Assembly (NCBI GenBank): GCA_030654175.1
Contig: JAURXZ010000048.1
Span: 1 to 64,000 of the forward strand
From: Bacteroidia bacterium
GTDB taxonomy: Bacteria > Bacteroidota > Bacteroidia > 2-12-FULL-35-15
DNA: 64,000 nucleotides
Direction of reading: 5' to 3'
Made by a program: the position numbers and the translations under genes. Below, piece after piece: positions 28,256-37,526 of this stretch. The notes beneath the pieces were generated by a model that did not search any database, was not told the origin of the DNA, and worked only from the letters and a program-made list of their open reading frames with translations. Positions within the stretch are counted from its first letter, which is position 1, and each line of letters begins with the position of its first letter.

Positions 28256-31200
28256 TTACCCTTTTTTAATTGTTACTTTTTCCATTCCACTCCAGGTTTT
28301 GAATTCATTTGTATAATACAAGTAGGCTGAAGAAGCTGGTGCATCATACACTCCCGGCATTTCTGCTTTCAGGTCCAGATTGATCTCTTTTATTGCATTG
28401 GGAGCCATTCCGCGATAATATACCGCAATATTATTCCCAACTATTTCATAATAATCAAACACTTTCTTTTCCTGCAACTCTTTTAATTGCCAAGGTTGAA
28501 CAGTAAATCCTGCAGGAATTCCTATGATAGCCATTGTGCTTGGCACCTCTTCACTTTTTTTGTTTGTGATGGTTGCAGTCATTCGAACTGTTTCACCAAC
28601 ACTTGCACTTTTTGTAGCCAGTTTTGTTTTCAGATCAATAGCACAAAGACCATCACTTACAGGTAACGTTGTACTCCAGTTTAATGAAATTGAATAAGGT
28701 AGCGGGGTTTTCACACCAAGGTATTTTACTTTCACATCATGCTTACCTTCACCTTTAATAAACTCTTCCATTCCATCAATTACAATTGCGCCTTTTTCGC
28801 CTGCTTTGTAGGATCTTTCAGCAACTTTTTTTCCATCCACATAGATCTCAACCGTTCCGGCCTCACTTGTTTTTTTGCTGGCCTTAGCGTATTCAGTAAG
28901 TGCTTTCAAAGCTAGTATTGTTCCTTGCGTGCTGCTGAATACCCCAGAACCACTACGTGATCCAACAAGATACTGAACAGCAGTAGATAGAGCACTTGTA
29001 TTTTTACCTGAAGTTTTTAATATTGCTAAGATCCCTAGCGATGTTGTTTCAATTGTTAATGACTGACCCTGAGAATAGGTGATGGAATGGGTTGTACCGG
29101 TCCAGCTTCCGTTCTTATCCTGTTTGGAGATCAACATATTCATTGCATCATCACCTTTTTTAACATCATTTAATTTATAAGCGGCATTGGCCATCATCGC
29201 AAGCATATATGGGTCTTTTGTTTCCGTTGCTTTTTTGTAAGATGTTTCAAATTCCTTTTTGATATCTGTGTATCCCGCTTCAGCAAGAGCATACACCGTG
29301 TAAGCATTTAAAATATCATCACTGATCCTTCCGAAATCATGGTAAGCATGTTTTTCTTTTGTAAATCCACCTTTTCCATCTTTGTGGCTCATCAACCATT
29401 CTGAAGTACGGTCAAGCATTTTTTGATCCACATCAGCACCTGCTTTTTTCATGTCCACAAATTCCATGATGCCATAAGCAGTTAAACCTTCGTGAGCAGG
29501 TGAAGCGCCAAACCATTCGTATCCTTTTTCTTTTGTTTCAAAAGTTGTAAGACGTTTGTAACCTCTGTTCAACAGATCACTAGCATAACTGATCGTTTTT
29601 GTATCCTTGCTATCCGTTGATTTCAAATAATCCAATACCATTGCATTCGGATAAGCAGTACATGATGTTTGTTCAAAACAACCATAAGGTTCTGATAAAA
29701 TCCCTGCAACACCTTTCATAAGATCATTCACCACATTTGGATATGCTGTAAAACTGGCCTTCAACGAACCATTTACCACTTTATTCATTTCGAAAGAAAA
29801 TTCTTTTTCTATTTCCTGTCCAGAGAATGAAGCATTAACCGGAAAACCTTTAGGAGAAATTTTTATTTTTTGAACAAACGCATCGCCCAAACCACAAGCT
29901 TTAAAAGAGATATTGAATTCGCCATAACCGATCTTATCAAGCACTTTATAGTCAAGATAAATTGTTTTGGCTTTACCCGGCATAATTATCTGGGCAGAAG
30001 GAATCTCTACCAGCGCTTTTAATCCATCGGGTGAAACAATACTCAACACACCACCAAGAGGTTTGTCTGTGTTATTTTTCAATGTCAAGGGAATAGATAC
30101 ATTATCTTCAGTTGCAACTTCTACCGGAATTTTTGTTGTCATTGCAAAAGGCAATTGGGTGAAAAAAAATTTTTCTGTTCTCCCGATTGTTCCGTCAGTT
30201 GCAATGCCTTCAATAGTTGTACGGAATGAAGTAATATCATCAGAAGCAAAAAACTCTACTGTTTTTATTCCCGTTCTATCCACTTCGATATTCGGATTCC
30301 AATAAATAGTATTACGAAAATCTGTTCTGGTTTCTACATTTTCCTGTTTGCTATAATCAGGACTGGCAAATTCGCGGGCACGGAAATAGATCATTCCATT
30401 TCTTTGCTGAACATTTTGATCTTCCTCCATGTCAGGTTCTTCCATTTTAAATCTGTCTGCTCTGAAATCCATCGCTCCTGATGCAATATCATCTCCATTA
30501 TGGCTGCTTTTTTCTTTAGCTAATTTAGCCCCATCAGCATTTTTTAGAATATCCTGTTTTACAACTGCCTCCACAATGGGTGCTGGGGCTTGTGCGTTTC
30601 CTTTTTTATTTTCACCGGCTTTCATTCTCGCAATTTTCATTGGCCTTTTTTCTTCTTCGTCTTTTGGCATCGCTTTTCTTTGCACTGCTCTTCCCATTCC
30701 GGCAGGTGCTTCCATTACCATGTCATCTAATTGTGAACTTGACGAAGCACTTGGAAAGTTATTACGATCATAATAATTTTGATCATACATATACATCACC
30801 AACTCATGATTATAATTTTGAACATACTGAGCTTGCGGAGAATAACCTGTTGCTGAATAGGCCAATGTTACCGGTGTTGACAGGTCAAGTTTATTAAAAA
30901 TAAATTTCCCGTTCTCATCTGTTTGAAATTCTCCCTGGTTATTTATTTTTATTTTTGCACTTGAGATCGGTTTCCCTGTTGTTGCATCTAAAATAGTTCC
31001 GGCTACAATTGCTCTTTCACCCTGATAAGCAACATGAGGCAAATTATCATTCATCATTTTTTCCCAAGTGAATCTTCTCCAACCGGCAGTCAGCAATAAA
31101 TAATCTAATGCAAGATCGGCTTTGGGTTCTTTGTCATTAAAATAAAATGCAGGCTCTTCTACTTTTCCTTTTATATCCTGCTGTAATAAAAGTTGCGACA

Positions 31201-32704
31201 AGATATTTCCTGATTTATCATCTGCAAAAGAGATCAGCTGATCATTCACCACCGACAAGGAAAGGTTTGCTGGCATTGGCATTCCGCGTTCATCTTTCAC
31301 GCTCAATGTCATTTTCACTTTTTCTCTAGGAAGGTATTTTTCTTTATCCGTTTTAACACTGATGCTTAATTGTTTGTCTTTATTTACAAATGTTAATCGC
31401 TCGGAACGAGGAATTCCTTTGGAATCAAACAATGTTATTTGTGAAACACCTGTTGGGAAATTTGCTGTTGGAAATACAATTTTATTTATTCCTTTTTTTG
31501 CATTTACAGCTGTGGAATAATACACTTTCCCTCTTACTTGCGCTACCACTGATAATTCTTCTGTTTCAGTAGTATTAATATTTACAGAGATATCGCCTGT
31601 TTTTGAATTATCGATATTCATAATATATCCTCGCGACAAGGCCTCCGGCAAACTGAATGTTTCTGTGATCCCTTCAGGCTTTGTTATTTTAACGCTATAT
31701 TTTTCGTTAGGTTGAGGATTAAATTTGAATGCTCCCATTCCCTGGTGAAAACTGCTGAATGTAGCTATTTGTGTTCCTTTTTCGGTTACTACAATTCCTT
31801 CTACATCAGCAGGTTTATCAAATTCATTCAAGGCACGAAAAGCAACATTACTTTCCAAACCATTTACCAGATCACCACCTTCGGGATAAAGCGCAAATTT
31901 TATTTTATTTAAAACAATTGGTATGGAACGAGAAATACTTTCGGTACTTCCATTATAATCGATCATTATATTAAGAAGGCCATCATTGGTTTTCAGATCT
32001 TTTGGAAGATTAAATTTAAGATATTTGATACCTTCCTCGTCTGTAACCTCTGCTTTTGCAAGTAGTTGCTTGCCATCCAGATTTGCTACAAATTTTATAT
32101 TATAATTACTAAGTGGTTTGTTCTCGTTAGTATTCAATTCTAATTTAGCAATCACTTCATCACCTGCACCAAATGCTTTTTTCTCGAAATCCAATTTCAT
32201 TTTTAAATTTGGCAGAACGATATCCTGCACCTGGAGGTCTTTTTCAAAAACATTATCAAGGCCTTCATTCTTCATCCAGTTGGTATAGGCGCGAACTTTG
32301 TACATTCCACCTAAAGCTTCTGCATCCAAAACAAAATCACCGGCAGCAACTCCATTTTTTGCGATCAGGTTAATACTTTTTTCAACTGTTCCTTTTGGAT
32401 TTAAAAACTCTACATGAACAATATCACTTTTTTGTGATGCTTTCATTGTTTCGCCTTCCCTCACATAAGCAGTAAGCCAAATATTATCGCCCGGCTCATA
32501 AAATGGCTTATCAAATTGAACGTAAATTCTATCTTCGGGTGCTTGCTTACTATACGTTGATAATTTGTTTTTTATTGAACGGATAAGATCATTTTCCGTC
32601 ATTAATTGGTAATAGTTGGCCGGGGCCATCCAAGCTACCAAGGCCAACATTGCAATGCTTATGCTTGCTAGTGGCACTATTCTGTTTAATTTTGTATTTC
32701 TCAT
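28256..32704 (-). CDS. Alpha-2-macroglobulin family protein
   Basis: 1482 residues from the Met at 32704 (MRNTKLNRI); an upstream Met at 32746 is less likely. A single N-terminal hydrophobic segment marks export. MG2-type domains open the chain (FDKPFYEPGDNIWLTAYVR), a carboxypeptidase-regulatory insert follows (VAGTILDATTGKPI...), then the A2M core and the thioester motif GCFEQ (Gly1008-Cys1009). The latter lies in the alpha-alpha barrel, which is followed by a receptor-like terminal domain. Such proteins trap proteases in the periplasm. No pbpC partner gene is adjacent. Confidence 0.9.
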   Translation of the reverse strand: MRNTKLNRIVPLASISIAMLALVAWMAPANYYQLMTENDLIRSIKNKLSTYSKQAPEDRIYVQFDKPFYEPGDNIWLTAYVREGETMKASQKSDIVHVEFLNPKGTVEKSINLIAKNGVAAGDFVLDAEALGGMYKVRAYTNWMKNEGLDNVFEKDLQVQDIVLPNLKMKLDFEKKAFGAGDEVIAKLELNTNENKPLSNYNIKFVANLDGKQLLAKAEVTDEEGIKYLKFNLPKDLKTNDGLLNIMIDYNGSTESISRSIPIVLNKIKFALYPEGGDLVNGLESNVAFRALNEFDKPADVEGIVVTEKGTQIATFSSFHQGMGAFKFNPQPNEKYSVKITKPEGITETFSLPEALSRGYIMNIDNSKTGDISVNINTTETEELSVVAQVRGKVYYSTAVNAKKGINKIVFPTANFPTGVSQITLFDSKGIPRSERLTFVNKDKQLSISVKTDKEKYLPREKVKMTLSVKDERGMPMPANLSLSVVNDQLISFADDKSGNILSQLLLQQDIKGKVEEPAFYFNDKEPKADLALDYLLLTAGWRRFTWEKMMNDNLPHVAYQGERAIVAGTILDATTGKPISSAKIKINNQGEFQTDENGKFIFNKLDLSTPVTLAYSATGYSPQAQYVQNYNHELVMYMYDQNYYDRNNFPSASSSSQLDDMVMEAPAGMGRAVQRKAMPKDEEEKRPMKIARMKAGENKKGNAQAPAPIVEAVVKQDILKNADGAKLAKEKSSHNGDDIASGAMDFRADRFKMEEPDMEEDQNVQQRNGMIYFRAREFASPDYSKQENVETRTDFRNTIYWNPNIEVDRTGIKTVEFFASDDITSFRTTIEGIATDGTIGRTEKFFFTQLPFAMTTKIPVEVATEDNVSIPLTLKNNTDKPLGGVLSIVSPDGLKALVEIPSAQIIMPGKAKTIYLDYKVLDKIGYGEFNISFKACGLGDAFVQKIKISPKGFPVNASFSGQEIEKEFSFEMNKVVNGSLKASFTAYPNVVNDLMKGVAGILSEPYGCFEQTSCTAYPNAMVLDYLKSTDSKDTKTISYASDLLNRGYKRLTTFETKEKGYEWFGASPAHEGLTAYGIMEFVDMKKAGADVDQKMLDRTSEWLMSHKDGKGGFTKEKHAYHDFGRISDDILNAYTVYALAEAGYTDIKKEFETSYKKATETKDPYMLAMMANAAYKLNDVKKGDDAMNMLISKQDKNGSWTGTTHSITYSQGQSLTIETTSLGILAILKTSGKNTSALSTAVQYLVGSRSGSGVFSSTQGTILALKALTEYAKASKKTSEAGTVEIYVDGKKVAERSYKAGEKGAIVIDGMEEFIKGEGKHDVKVKYLGVKTPLPYSISLNWSTTLPVSDGLCAIDLKTKLATKSASVGETVRMTATITNKKSEEVPSTMAIIGIPAGFTVQPWQLKELQEKKVFDYYEIVGNNIAVYYRGMAPNAIKEINLDLKAEMPGVYDAPASSAYLYYTNEFKTWSGMEKVTIKKG

Positions 32705-32891
32705 GGCTGTGGGGGTTTTTAATTTGTTTTTGCCTAAGAGATGCAAGGAGTTTTAGTATTCCATAAAAAATATTCTTTTTTTTTTGAATGGGTAGATTTT
32801 AATTGGAGGGGGATATTGAGAACTTACGCTTTTTTAATAATCGTAAAAGCTGTATTAACACAAAAACAAATAGTGTTTCATACAAAAACGA

Positions 32892-33040
32892 ACTGTGTGT
32901 TTTTCTTTTGTCTTGATACCCTTCGGCAAGCTCTGGGCAGGCGCCAGAAACAAAAAATCAAGACGGCAAAATTTCTCCACACAAGCCACACACCATCGTT
33001 TGCCGTCATAGCTCACGCGCCTTTTCATAAATTTATTTAT
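32892..33040 (+). repeat. Dispersed repeat, copy 1 (ACTGTGTGTTTTTCTTTT family)
   Basis: Homologous to 57716-57840 in the same orientation: both start ACTGTGTGTTTTTC and end GCTCACGCGC-x-x-TTTCATAA-x-TTTATTT. This copy has about 25 extra GC-rich bases in the inverted TCTTGA...TCAAGA part. Confidence 0.75.
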
Positions 33041-33080
33041 AGTAATCAAAGGTGAACTATAAGATCCAATGATTATGCCT

Positions 33081-33139
33081 GCGTTAGGGATTGCAGTGGA
33101 AATCCTTTTCTGTTTAGAAAAGATTGAAACGAAAAGCCC
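33081..33139 (-). repeat. GGGCTTTCCGCT repeat, inverted copy
   Basis: Its complement reads GGGCTTTTCGTTTCAATC...GCAATCCCTAACGC and matches 51146-51207 and 36058-36127. Confidence 0.75.
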
Positions 33140-33141
33140 GA

Positions 33142-33208
33142 CACTTTTTACCTCACCCCTTAATCCCCTCTCCAATTGGAGAGGGGGTTGGGGGTGAGGT
33201 AGAAAGTG
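33142..33208. repeat. Long palindrome (CCTCACCCC type)
   Basis: The arms CACTTTTTACCTCACCCC and GGGGTGAGGTAGAAAGTG enclose an inner CCCCTCTCCAATTGGAGAGG hairpin. This is a typical dispersed palindromic element. Confidence 0.75.
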
Positions 33209-33232
33209 GAACGCCCAAAACTCTATAAAAAC

Positions 33233-33264
33233 AAAAGAGCCCCATATTACTATGGAGCTCTTTT
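33233..33264 (-). terminator. Rho-independent terminator of the siaB-siaC operon
   Basis: AAAAGAGCCCCAT pairs with ATGGAGCTCTTTT. On the minus strand it is followed by a T-rich run, 46 bases beyond the siaC stop. Confidence 0.75.
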
Positions 33265-33309
33265 ACTATATCCCGATAAAACCGGGCCTAATGAGTGATC
33301 TCAATAAAA

Positions 33310-33690
33310 TTAATCAACCACCTGAACCATTTTAAATGGCACATTAATAATTGCCTGGTAATCTTCTCCCGCTTCTAACATATCTTCATCATCTTCTTCG
33401 TAATACCAGTTGATAACTACTTTACTTCCTCCTTTATTGATGCCTTCCAGTTTCTTGAATACATCTAAAATACATTTTGAAGAGCTTGTATTAAAATACT
33501 CTAACTGAATGTTAACATTAGTTTCAGTCTGTGGTTTACTTGCGTATCTTTCCAACAAATCTACTATTGGCTTATAAAACTCAATAGAATTTTCAGGAAT
33601 TGAACGCCCTTTAATTTCTAAAAAACCTTTTGCTGTATCAAAATTAACAGTTGGTGTTTTTGGTGTTCCTTCAATTGATATTGCTTCCAT
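33310..33690 (-). CDS. SiaC-like regulatory phosphoprotein (DUF1987), copy 3
   Basis: 126 residues. It keeps the IPENS-x-EFY motif, and the phosphosite segment LEYFNTSSSK carries Thr68, the same residue type and even the same number as the SiaC phosphothreonine reported from Pseudomonas (from memory). It ends W-YYEEDDEDMLEAGEDY. It is clearly more diverged from copies 1 and 2 than they are from each other. It follows its kinase gene after 12 bases. Confidence 0.8.
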   Translation of the reverse strand: MEAISIEGTPKTPTVNFDTAKGFLEIKGRSIPENSIEFYKPIVDLLERYASKPQTETNVNIQLEYFNTSSSKCILDVFKKLEGINKGGSKVVINWYYEEDDEDMLEAGEDYQAIINVPFKMVQVVD

Positions 33691-33702
33691 ATAATCTACG
33701 TT

Positions 33703-34248
33703 TTATTGTGAAATATTAATATTTAAACTAAAAAATGAGTAATTATCGTCAACCGGAGTAAAATGAAACTGAAGTTTACCACCTGTTTTACGTGCGATGT
33801 CAATCATACCCAAGCCACCTCCGCCTTTTAATGACATTTCACCGTTATTCAAAACTGCTTTATAGTATTCTTTTAATTCTTCTTTGCTCAGTAAGTTTAT
33901 GTCCTCCAATAGCTTTTGTAAGTTTGGAATGTTTTCATTTTTAATATAATTGCCGGTAATAATATTATACTGACCATCAATTTTACCGATCATAAAAATC
34001 GCTGAACGAATCTTATCATCCTGATTCGGGGACATCTCGTCCATGTGATGGTAAAGGTTTTGAAGACATTCAACCAGCACATTATAAACCTTCTTTTTAA
34101 CTTTAGGTTCTTCCTGCCAATTGTCCAGCTTCGCTTCCATTATTTGCAGAATAGAGGTAAGCAAGTCTGATGTAATATCTCCTTTAAAAGAGAGCATAAT
34201 ATTATTTTGCTCCATTTTATCGTAGAAACCATATATATCTAACACCAT
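33703..34248 (-). CDS. SiaB-like family protein kinase (DUF6272), copy 2
   Basis: 181 residues. YNVLVECLQNLYHHMD supplies the conserved Asn of the GHKL ATP site, followed by ITGNYI and the glycine loop GGGGLGMIDIARKTGG. Its loop is more canonical than in the copy at 7372. Promoter and terminator around it define a two-gene operon with siaC copy 3. No phosphatase gene is adjacent. Confidence 0.8.
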   Translation of the reverse strand: MVLDIYGFYDKMEQNNIMLSFKGDITSDLLTSILQIMEAKLDNWQEEPKVKKKVYNVLVECLQNLYHHMDEMSPNQDDKIRSAIFMIGKIDGQYNIITGNYIKNENIPNLQKLLEDINLLSKEELKEYYKAVLNNGEMSLKGGGGLGMIDIARKTGGKLQFHFTPVDDNYSFFSLNINISQ

Positions 34249-34702
34249 AAAATGCTTTTTTAATTAATGAAGCCTGTAATCCTGAATAATTAATTACGCA
34301 AATATATACATAAGTTTAATTAAACAAACAATTACTGCTTTTATTTCTGCATTTTATAAAAATATATTTTCAAAACCTTTGCCATTGTAACTGAGCTTTT
34401 TATCTCTCAACAATTGCTTCTTTTCAACGTAAAAAAAGGTAAACTTTATTAATTTTATTTACAAATAGTGCAGTTTAAAATGCTTTGAACAAAATTGCTT
34501 TTTTATTCAAAAAACATCAAAACCCAAGAACCTAAAAAAAAGATCCAAATATCTATAAAATACATCAAACAATCTACTCTAATTGCAAATAAATTTTACA
34601 AATAAATTAATTTAATGAAATAAAAACAGATTTCTTATGGATATTTTCAATTTTAGTCCTCAGAAAAATGAACATAAAAAGCCTACAAAAAGAATAGGAA
34701 TT
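34249..34702. other. 454-bp gap between siaB and der
   Basis: Very AT-rich. It holds the siaB promoter near 34299-34328. The rest up to the der stop shows nothing I can support. Confidence 0.6.
34299..34328 (-). promoter_or_regulatory. Promoter of the siaB-siaC operon (copy 2)
   Basis: On the minus strand TTTG (34328-34325), an 18-base spacer and TATATTTG (34306-34299) match the Bacteroidota -33/-7 consensus, 51 bases before the siaB ATG. Confidence 0.6.
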
Positions 34703-36007
34703 TTATTTCTTTCTCATAAAAATCTGAATAGGAACACCCGCCAAATTAAATTGCTCACGCATCCTGTTTTCAAGAAAACGAATATAGGCTTCGGTCACAT
34801 ATTGGGGAAGATTGCAATAAAATGCGAAAGTAGGAGCATGTGTTGGCAACTGATTAATAAATTTAATTTTCACATGCTTTCCTTTAATTGCTGCAGGTGG
34901 CTGGTTTTCAACAATTGGCAACATCACATCATTTAGGTGACGGGTTTTAATTGTTTGAACGCGATTAGCACATACCTCTTCGGCAATTTCCACGGCTTTT
35001 AAAACACGTTGTTTGGTTATTGCGGAGGTAAATATAATTGGCACATCACGGAAAGGGGCTAATTTCTCCCGAATTTTTTCTTCGTATTCTTTGGTGGAGT
35101 TGGTTGTTTTTTCAACCAAATCCCATTTATTTACCACTATTACAATTCCCTTACGGTTAGTTTCGGCCAAACGGAAAATGTTAATATCCTGAGCTTCCAA
35201 ACCTAATGTTGCATCAATTAAAAGTAAGATCACATCGCAATCTTCAATAGCACGAATAGAGCGCATTACCGAATAAAATTCCAGATCTTCCTCTACTTTT
35301 GACTTTTTACGGATCCCGGCAGTATCAATTAATAAGAAATCATGACCGAAGGCGGTATACCGCGTATTTATAGAATCCCTTGTGGTACCTGCAATGTCAG
35401 TAACAATATTACGTTCTTTACCAAGCAGCGCATTAATAAATGATGATTTGCCAACATTTGGACGGCCAACAATAGCAAACTTAGGAATGTTTAATTCTAC
35501 CTCTTTAAAATCAGCGTCAAGTACTTTTACCACTTCATCTAAAAGTTCACCTGTTCCACTTCCGCTTATAGCAGAAATGTTATACGGTTCACCCAGTCCT
35601 AATGAATAAAACTCGCCCGACATACCTTGTCTAACAAAATTATCAACCTTATTAGAAACAACAAATACTTTCTTTTTACCTCTTCTTAAAATATCAGCCA
35701 CTACCTTATCATCTTCGGTGATACCTTCCGAAACATCAAGCACAAACAAGATAACATTTGCCTCTTCAATGGCTAATTTCACCTGCTTACGAATTTCACC
35801 TTCAAAGATATCATCCGACCCTTTTACGTACCCTCCTGTATCTATCACAGAAAATTCTAATCCATTCCATTCCGATTTCCCGTAATGCCTGTCGCGTGTC
35901 ACCCCTGATTCCGCATCAACTATCGCTTTTCTGCTTTCCGTTAAACGATTAAAAATTGTCGATTTCCCTACATTCGGACGTCCTACTATTGCTACTATAT
36001 TTGCCAT
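34703..36007 (-). CDS. der: Ribosome biogenesis GTPase Der (EngA)
   Basis: 434 residues, essential tandem-GTPase acting in 50S subunit assembly. G domain 1 has [14 protein letters not shown] (from residue 8), DTGG and NKVD. G domain 2 has [25 protein letters not shown] and NKWDL. A KH-like C-terminal domain ends FMRKK. Era lies upstream on the same strand; the 197-base gap between them holds a repeat. Confidence 0.97.
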   Translation of the reverse strand: MANIVAIVGRPNVGKSTIFNRLTESRKAIVDAESGVTRDRHYGKSEWNGLEFSVIDTGGYVKGSDDIFEGEIRKQVKLAIEEANVILFVLDVSEGITEDDKVVADILRRGKKKVFVVSNKVDNFVRQGMSGEFYSLGLGEPYNISAISGSGTGELLDEVVKVLDADFKEVELNIPKFAIVGRPNVGKSSFINALLGKERNIVTDIAGTTRDSINTRYTAFGHDFLLIDTAGIRKKSKVEEDLEFYSVMRSIRAIEDCDVILLLIDATLGLEAQDINIFRLAETNRKGIVIVVNKWDLVEKTTNSTKEYEEKIREKLAPFRDVPIIFTSAITKQRVLKAVEIAEEVCANRVQTIKTRHLNDVMLPIVENQPPAAIKGKHVKIKFINQLPTHAPTFAFYCNLPQYVTEAYIRFLENRMREQFNLAGVPIQIFMRKK

Positions 36008-36057
36008 TTTAATTTAAAAATTTCTATTATAATTATTGGGGCGCGCCCTTCGGGCCG

Positions 36058-36127
36058 GGCTTTCCGCTACAATCTTCTCCGATAAAAAAAACCGGAGAAG
36101 GATTTTCGCTGCAATCCCTCACGCAAA
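36058..36127 (+). repeat. GGGCTTTCCGCT repeat, copy in der-era gap
   Basis: GGGCTTTCCGCTACAATC, a hairpin middle (CTTCTCCG/CGGAGAAG) and GCTGCAATCCCTCACGCAAA. A GC-rich palindrome (GGCGCGCCCTTCGGGC) precedes it. Confidence 0.75.
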
Positions 36128-36204
36128 CATTTGAAACCTAAAGCCTTTTATCGTGACATCGAAAAGTTTAAATCTAACAATTTGAAAATCAGCACATCAG
36201 CACA

Positions 36205-37086
36205 TTAACTAGAGTAGCCAAAACGCTTTAGTTGATTATCACTATCACGCCAGTCTTTATTTACTTTTACGAATAGTTCAAGGAACACCTGTTTTTGCAA
36301 AAAGGTTTCCATATCCTTACGAGCGTCAGTACCTACTTTTTTAAGCGCTTTCCCTTGATGTCCGATGATAATACCTTTTTGTGAATCACGTATCACTAAT
36401 ATTTCGGCACGTATCTTTACTATTTTTTCTTCTTCTTTAAATGATTCTATAACCACCTCCACCGAATAAGGAATCTCCTTTTTATAGTTCATCAATATTT
36501 TTTCACGAATGATCTCAGAAATAAAGAACTTTTCAGGTTTATCCGTTAACTGATCTTTGGCGTAAAACCCAGGCCCTTCAGGCAAAAGGGCCAGTATGCG
36601 ATCAAATATATAGCTTACATTAAATTTTTCAAGTGCCGAAACAGGTATTACTTCCGCATTCGGAACCTCTGTTTTCCAGTACTGCACCTTTGTTTCTAAC
36701 TGATCCTGAACAGCCAGGTCAATTTTGTTTACAAGCAATAGCACAGGCACCTTCGCATTTTTTATTTTATGAAGAACCTGCTCTTCAATTTTAATATCTT
36801 CAAAAATATCGGTAACAAAAAGCATTATATCGGCATCAGTAATTGCAGTATATACAAAATCCATCATGGATGCCTGCAACTTATAATTGGGCTTTAATAC
36901 CCCAGGGGTATCAGAATAAACAATTTGAAAATCCTCACCATTCACAATTCCCATGATCCGGTGGCGGGTAGTTTGTGCTTTTGACGTAATAATTGACAGG
37001 CGTTCGCCCACTAAAACGTTCATAAGTGTAGATTTACCCACATTGGGACTTCCTATAATATTCACAAAACCAGCCTTATGCACCAT
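36205..37086 (-). CDS. era: GTPase Era
   Basis: 293 residues, 16S rRNA-binding GTPase for 30S maturation. GSPNVGKSTLMN (G1), TTRHRIMG (G2), DTPG (G3), NKID (G4) and VSALE (G5), then a C-terminal KH domain with the motif EILVIRDSQKGIIIGHQGKALK. The usual length. Confidence 0.97.
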   Translation of the reverse strand: MVHKAGFVNIIGSPNVGKSTLMNVLVGERLSIITSKAQTTRHRIMGIVNGEDFQIVYSDTPGVLKPNYKLQASMMDFVYTAITDADIMLFVTDIFEDIKIEEQVLHKIKNAKVPVLLLVNKIDLAVQDQLETKVQYWKTEVPNAEVIPVSALEKFNVSYIFDRILALLPEGPGFYAKDQLTDKPEKFFISEIIREKILMNYKKEIPYSVEVVIESFKEEEKIVKIRAEILVIRDSQKGIIIGHQGKALKKVGTDARKDMETFLQKQVFLELFVKVNKDWRDSDNQLKRFGYSS

Positions 37087-37110
37087 TTAATAAAATGTTA
37101 ATAAAATTTA

Positions 37111-37142
37111 TTTGGAGTACAAAGAAACAAAATATATCTTTG
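37111..37142 (+). promoter_or_regulatory. Promoter of the tRNA-fMet gene
   Basis: TTTG (37111-37114), a 20-base spacer and TATCTTTG (37135-37142), followed by GCACTCC. This is a full -33/-7 Bacteroidota match; the tRNA starts about 110 bases later. Confidence 0.65.
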
Positions 37143-37255
37143 CACTCCCAAAAGAAACGACATAGAGCTGTATTTATTCTATGATTTAGTGTTTAAGGGG
37201 TGATTAAAAAGTAATAAAAAGTTAAAATAGACGTTATATATTAATAAAGATATAT

Positions 37256-37328
<73 letters not shown>

Positions 37329-37337
37329 CTGAAGATG

Positions 37338-37369
37338 ACGGCAACAGAAAATTTCTGTTGCCGTTTTTC
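37338..37369 (+). terminator. Rho-independent terminator after tRNA-fMet
   Basis: ACGGCAACAGAAA pairs with TTTCTGTTGCCGT (37352-37364), followed by a T run. It starts 10 bases after the tRNA end. Confidence 0.9.
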
Positions 37370-37451
37370 TTTTCCCCCCTTCGAAAACCCATTTAATTTA
37401 CGAAGTTGTAGGGTAAATCCGAAACTTGCTTTAAATTTACCTGAAAGAATC

Positions 37452-37485
37452 TTTCAATGTTGTCACTATAAGATCCGTATGTTTG
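37452..37485 (+). promoter_or_regulatory. Candidate promoter of sensor kinase operon
   Basis: TATGTTTG (TAnnTTTG match, 37478-37485) with a TTTC 22 bases upstream, 42 bases before the kinase ATG. Confidence 0.35.
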
Positions 37486-37526
37486 ATATGGGAGAAACCA
37501 TATTAAGTACCTCAAAATAATTCAGT

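Larger units (their letters stand above)
32705..33309. other. 605-bp gap filled by several repeat elements
   Basis: From left to right: a 149-bp dispersed repeat (32892-33040), an inverted copy of the GGGCTTTCCGCT family (33081-33139), a long palindrome (33142-33208) and a terminator hairpin (33233-33264). No gene was found; the frames 32741-33055 and 32855-33175 run through repeats. Confidence 0.7.

Noticed and set aside
30429-30897. Plus-strand frames of about 105-114 codons inside the A2M gene
   Set aside because: They are antisense to a clear coding region and show no independent features.
32741-33175. Two frames in the gap after the alpha-2-macroglobulin gene
   Set aside because: Both read through dispersed repeat elements and lack any domain pattern.
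34637-34936. 99-codon plus-strand frame
   Set aside because: Mostly antisense to the der 3' end; the remaining 66 bases are AT-rich gap.
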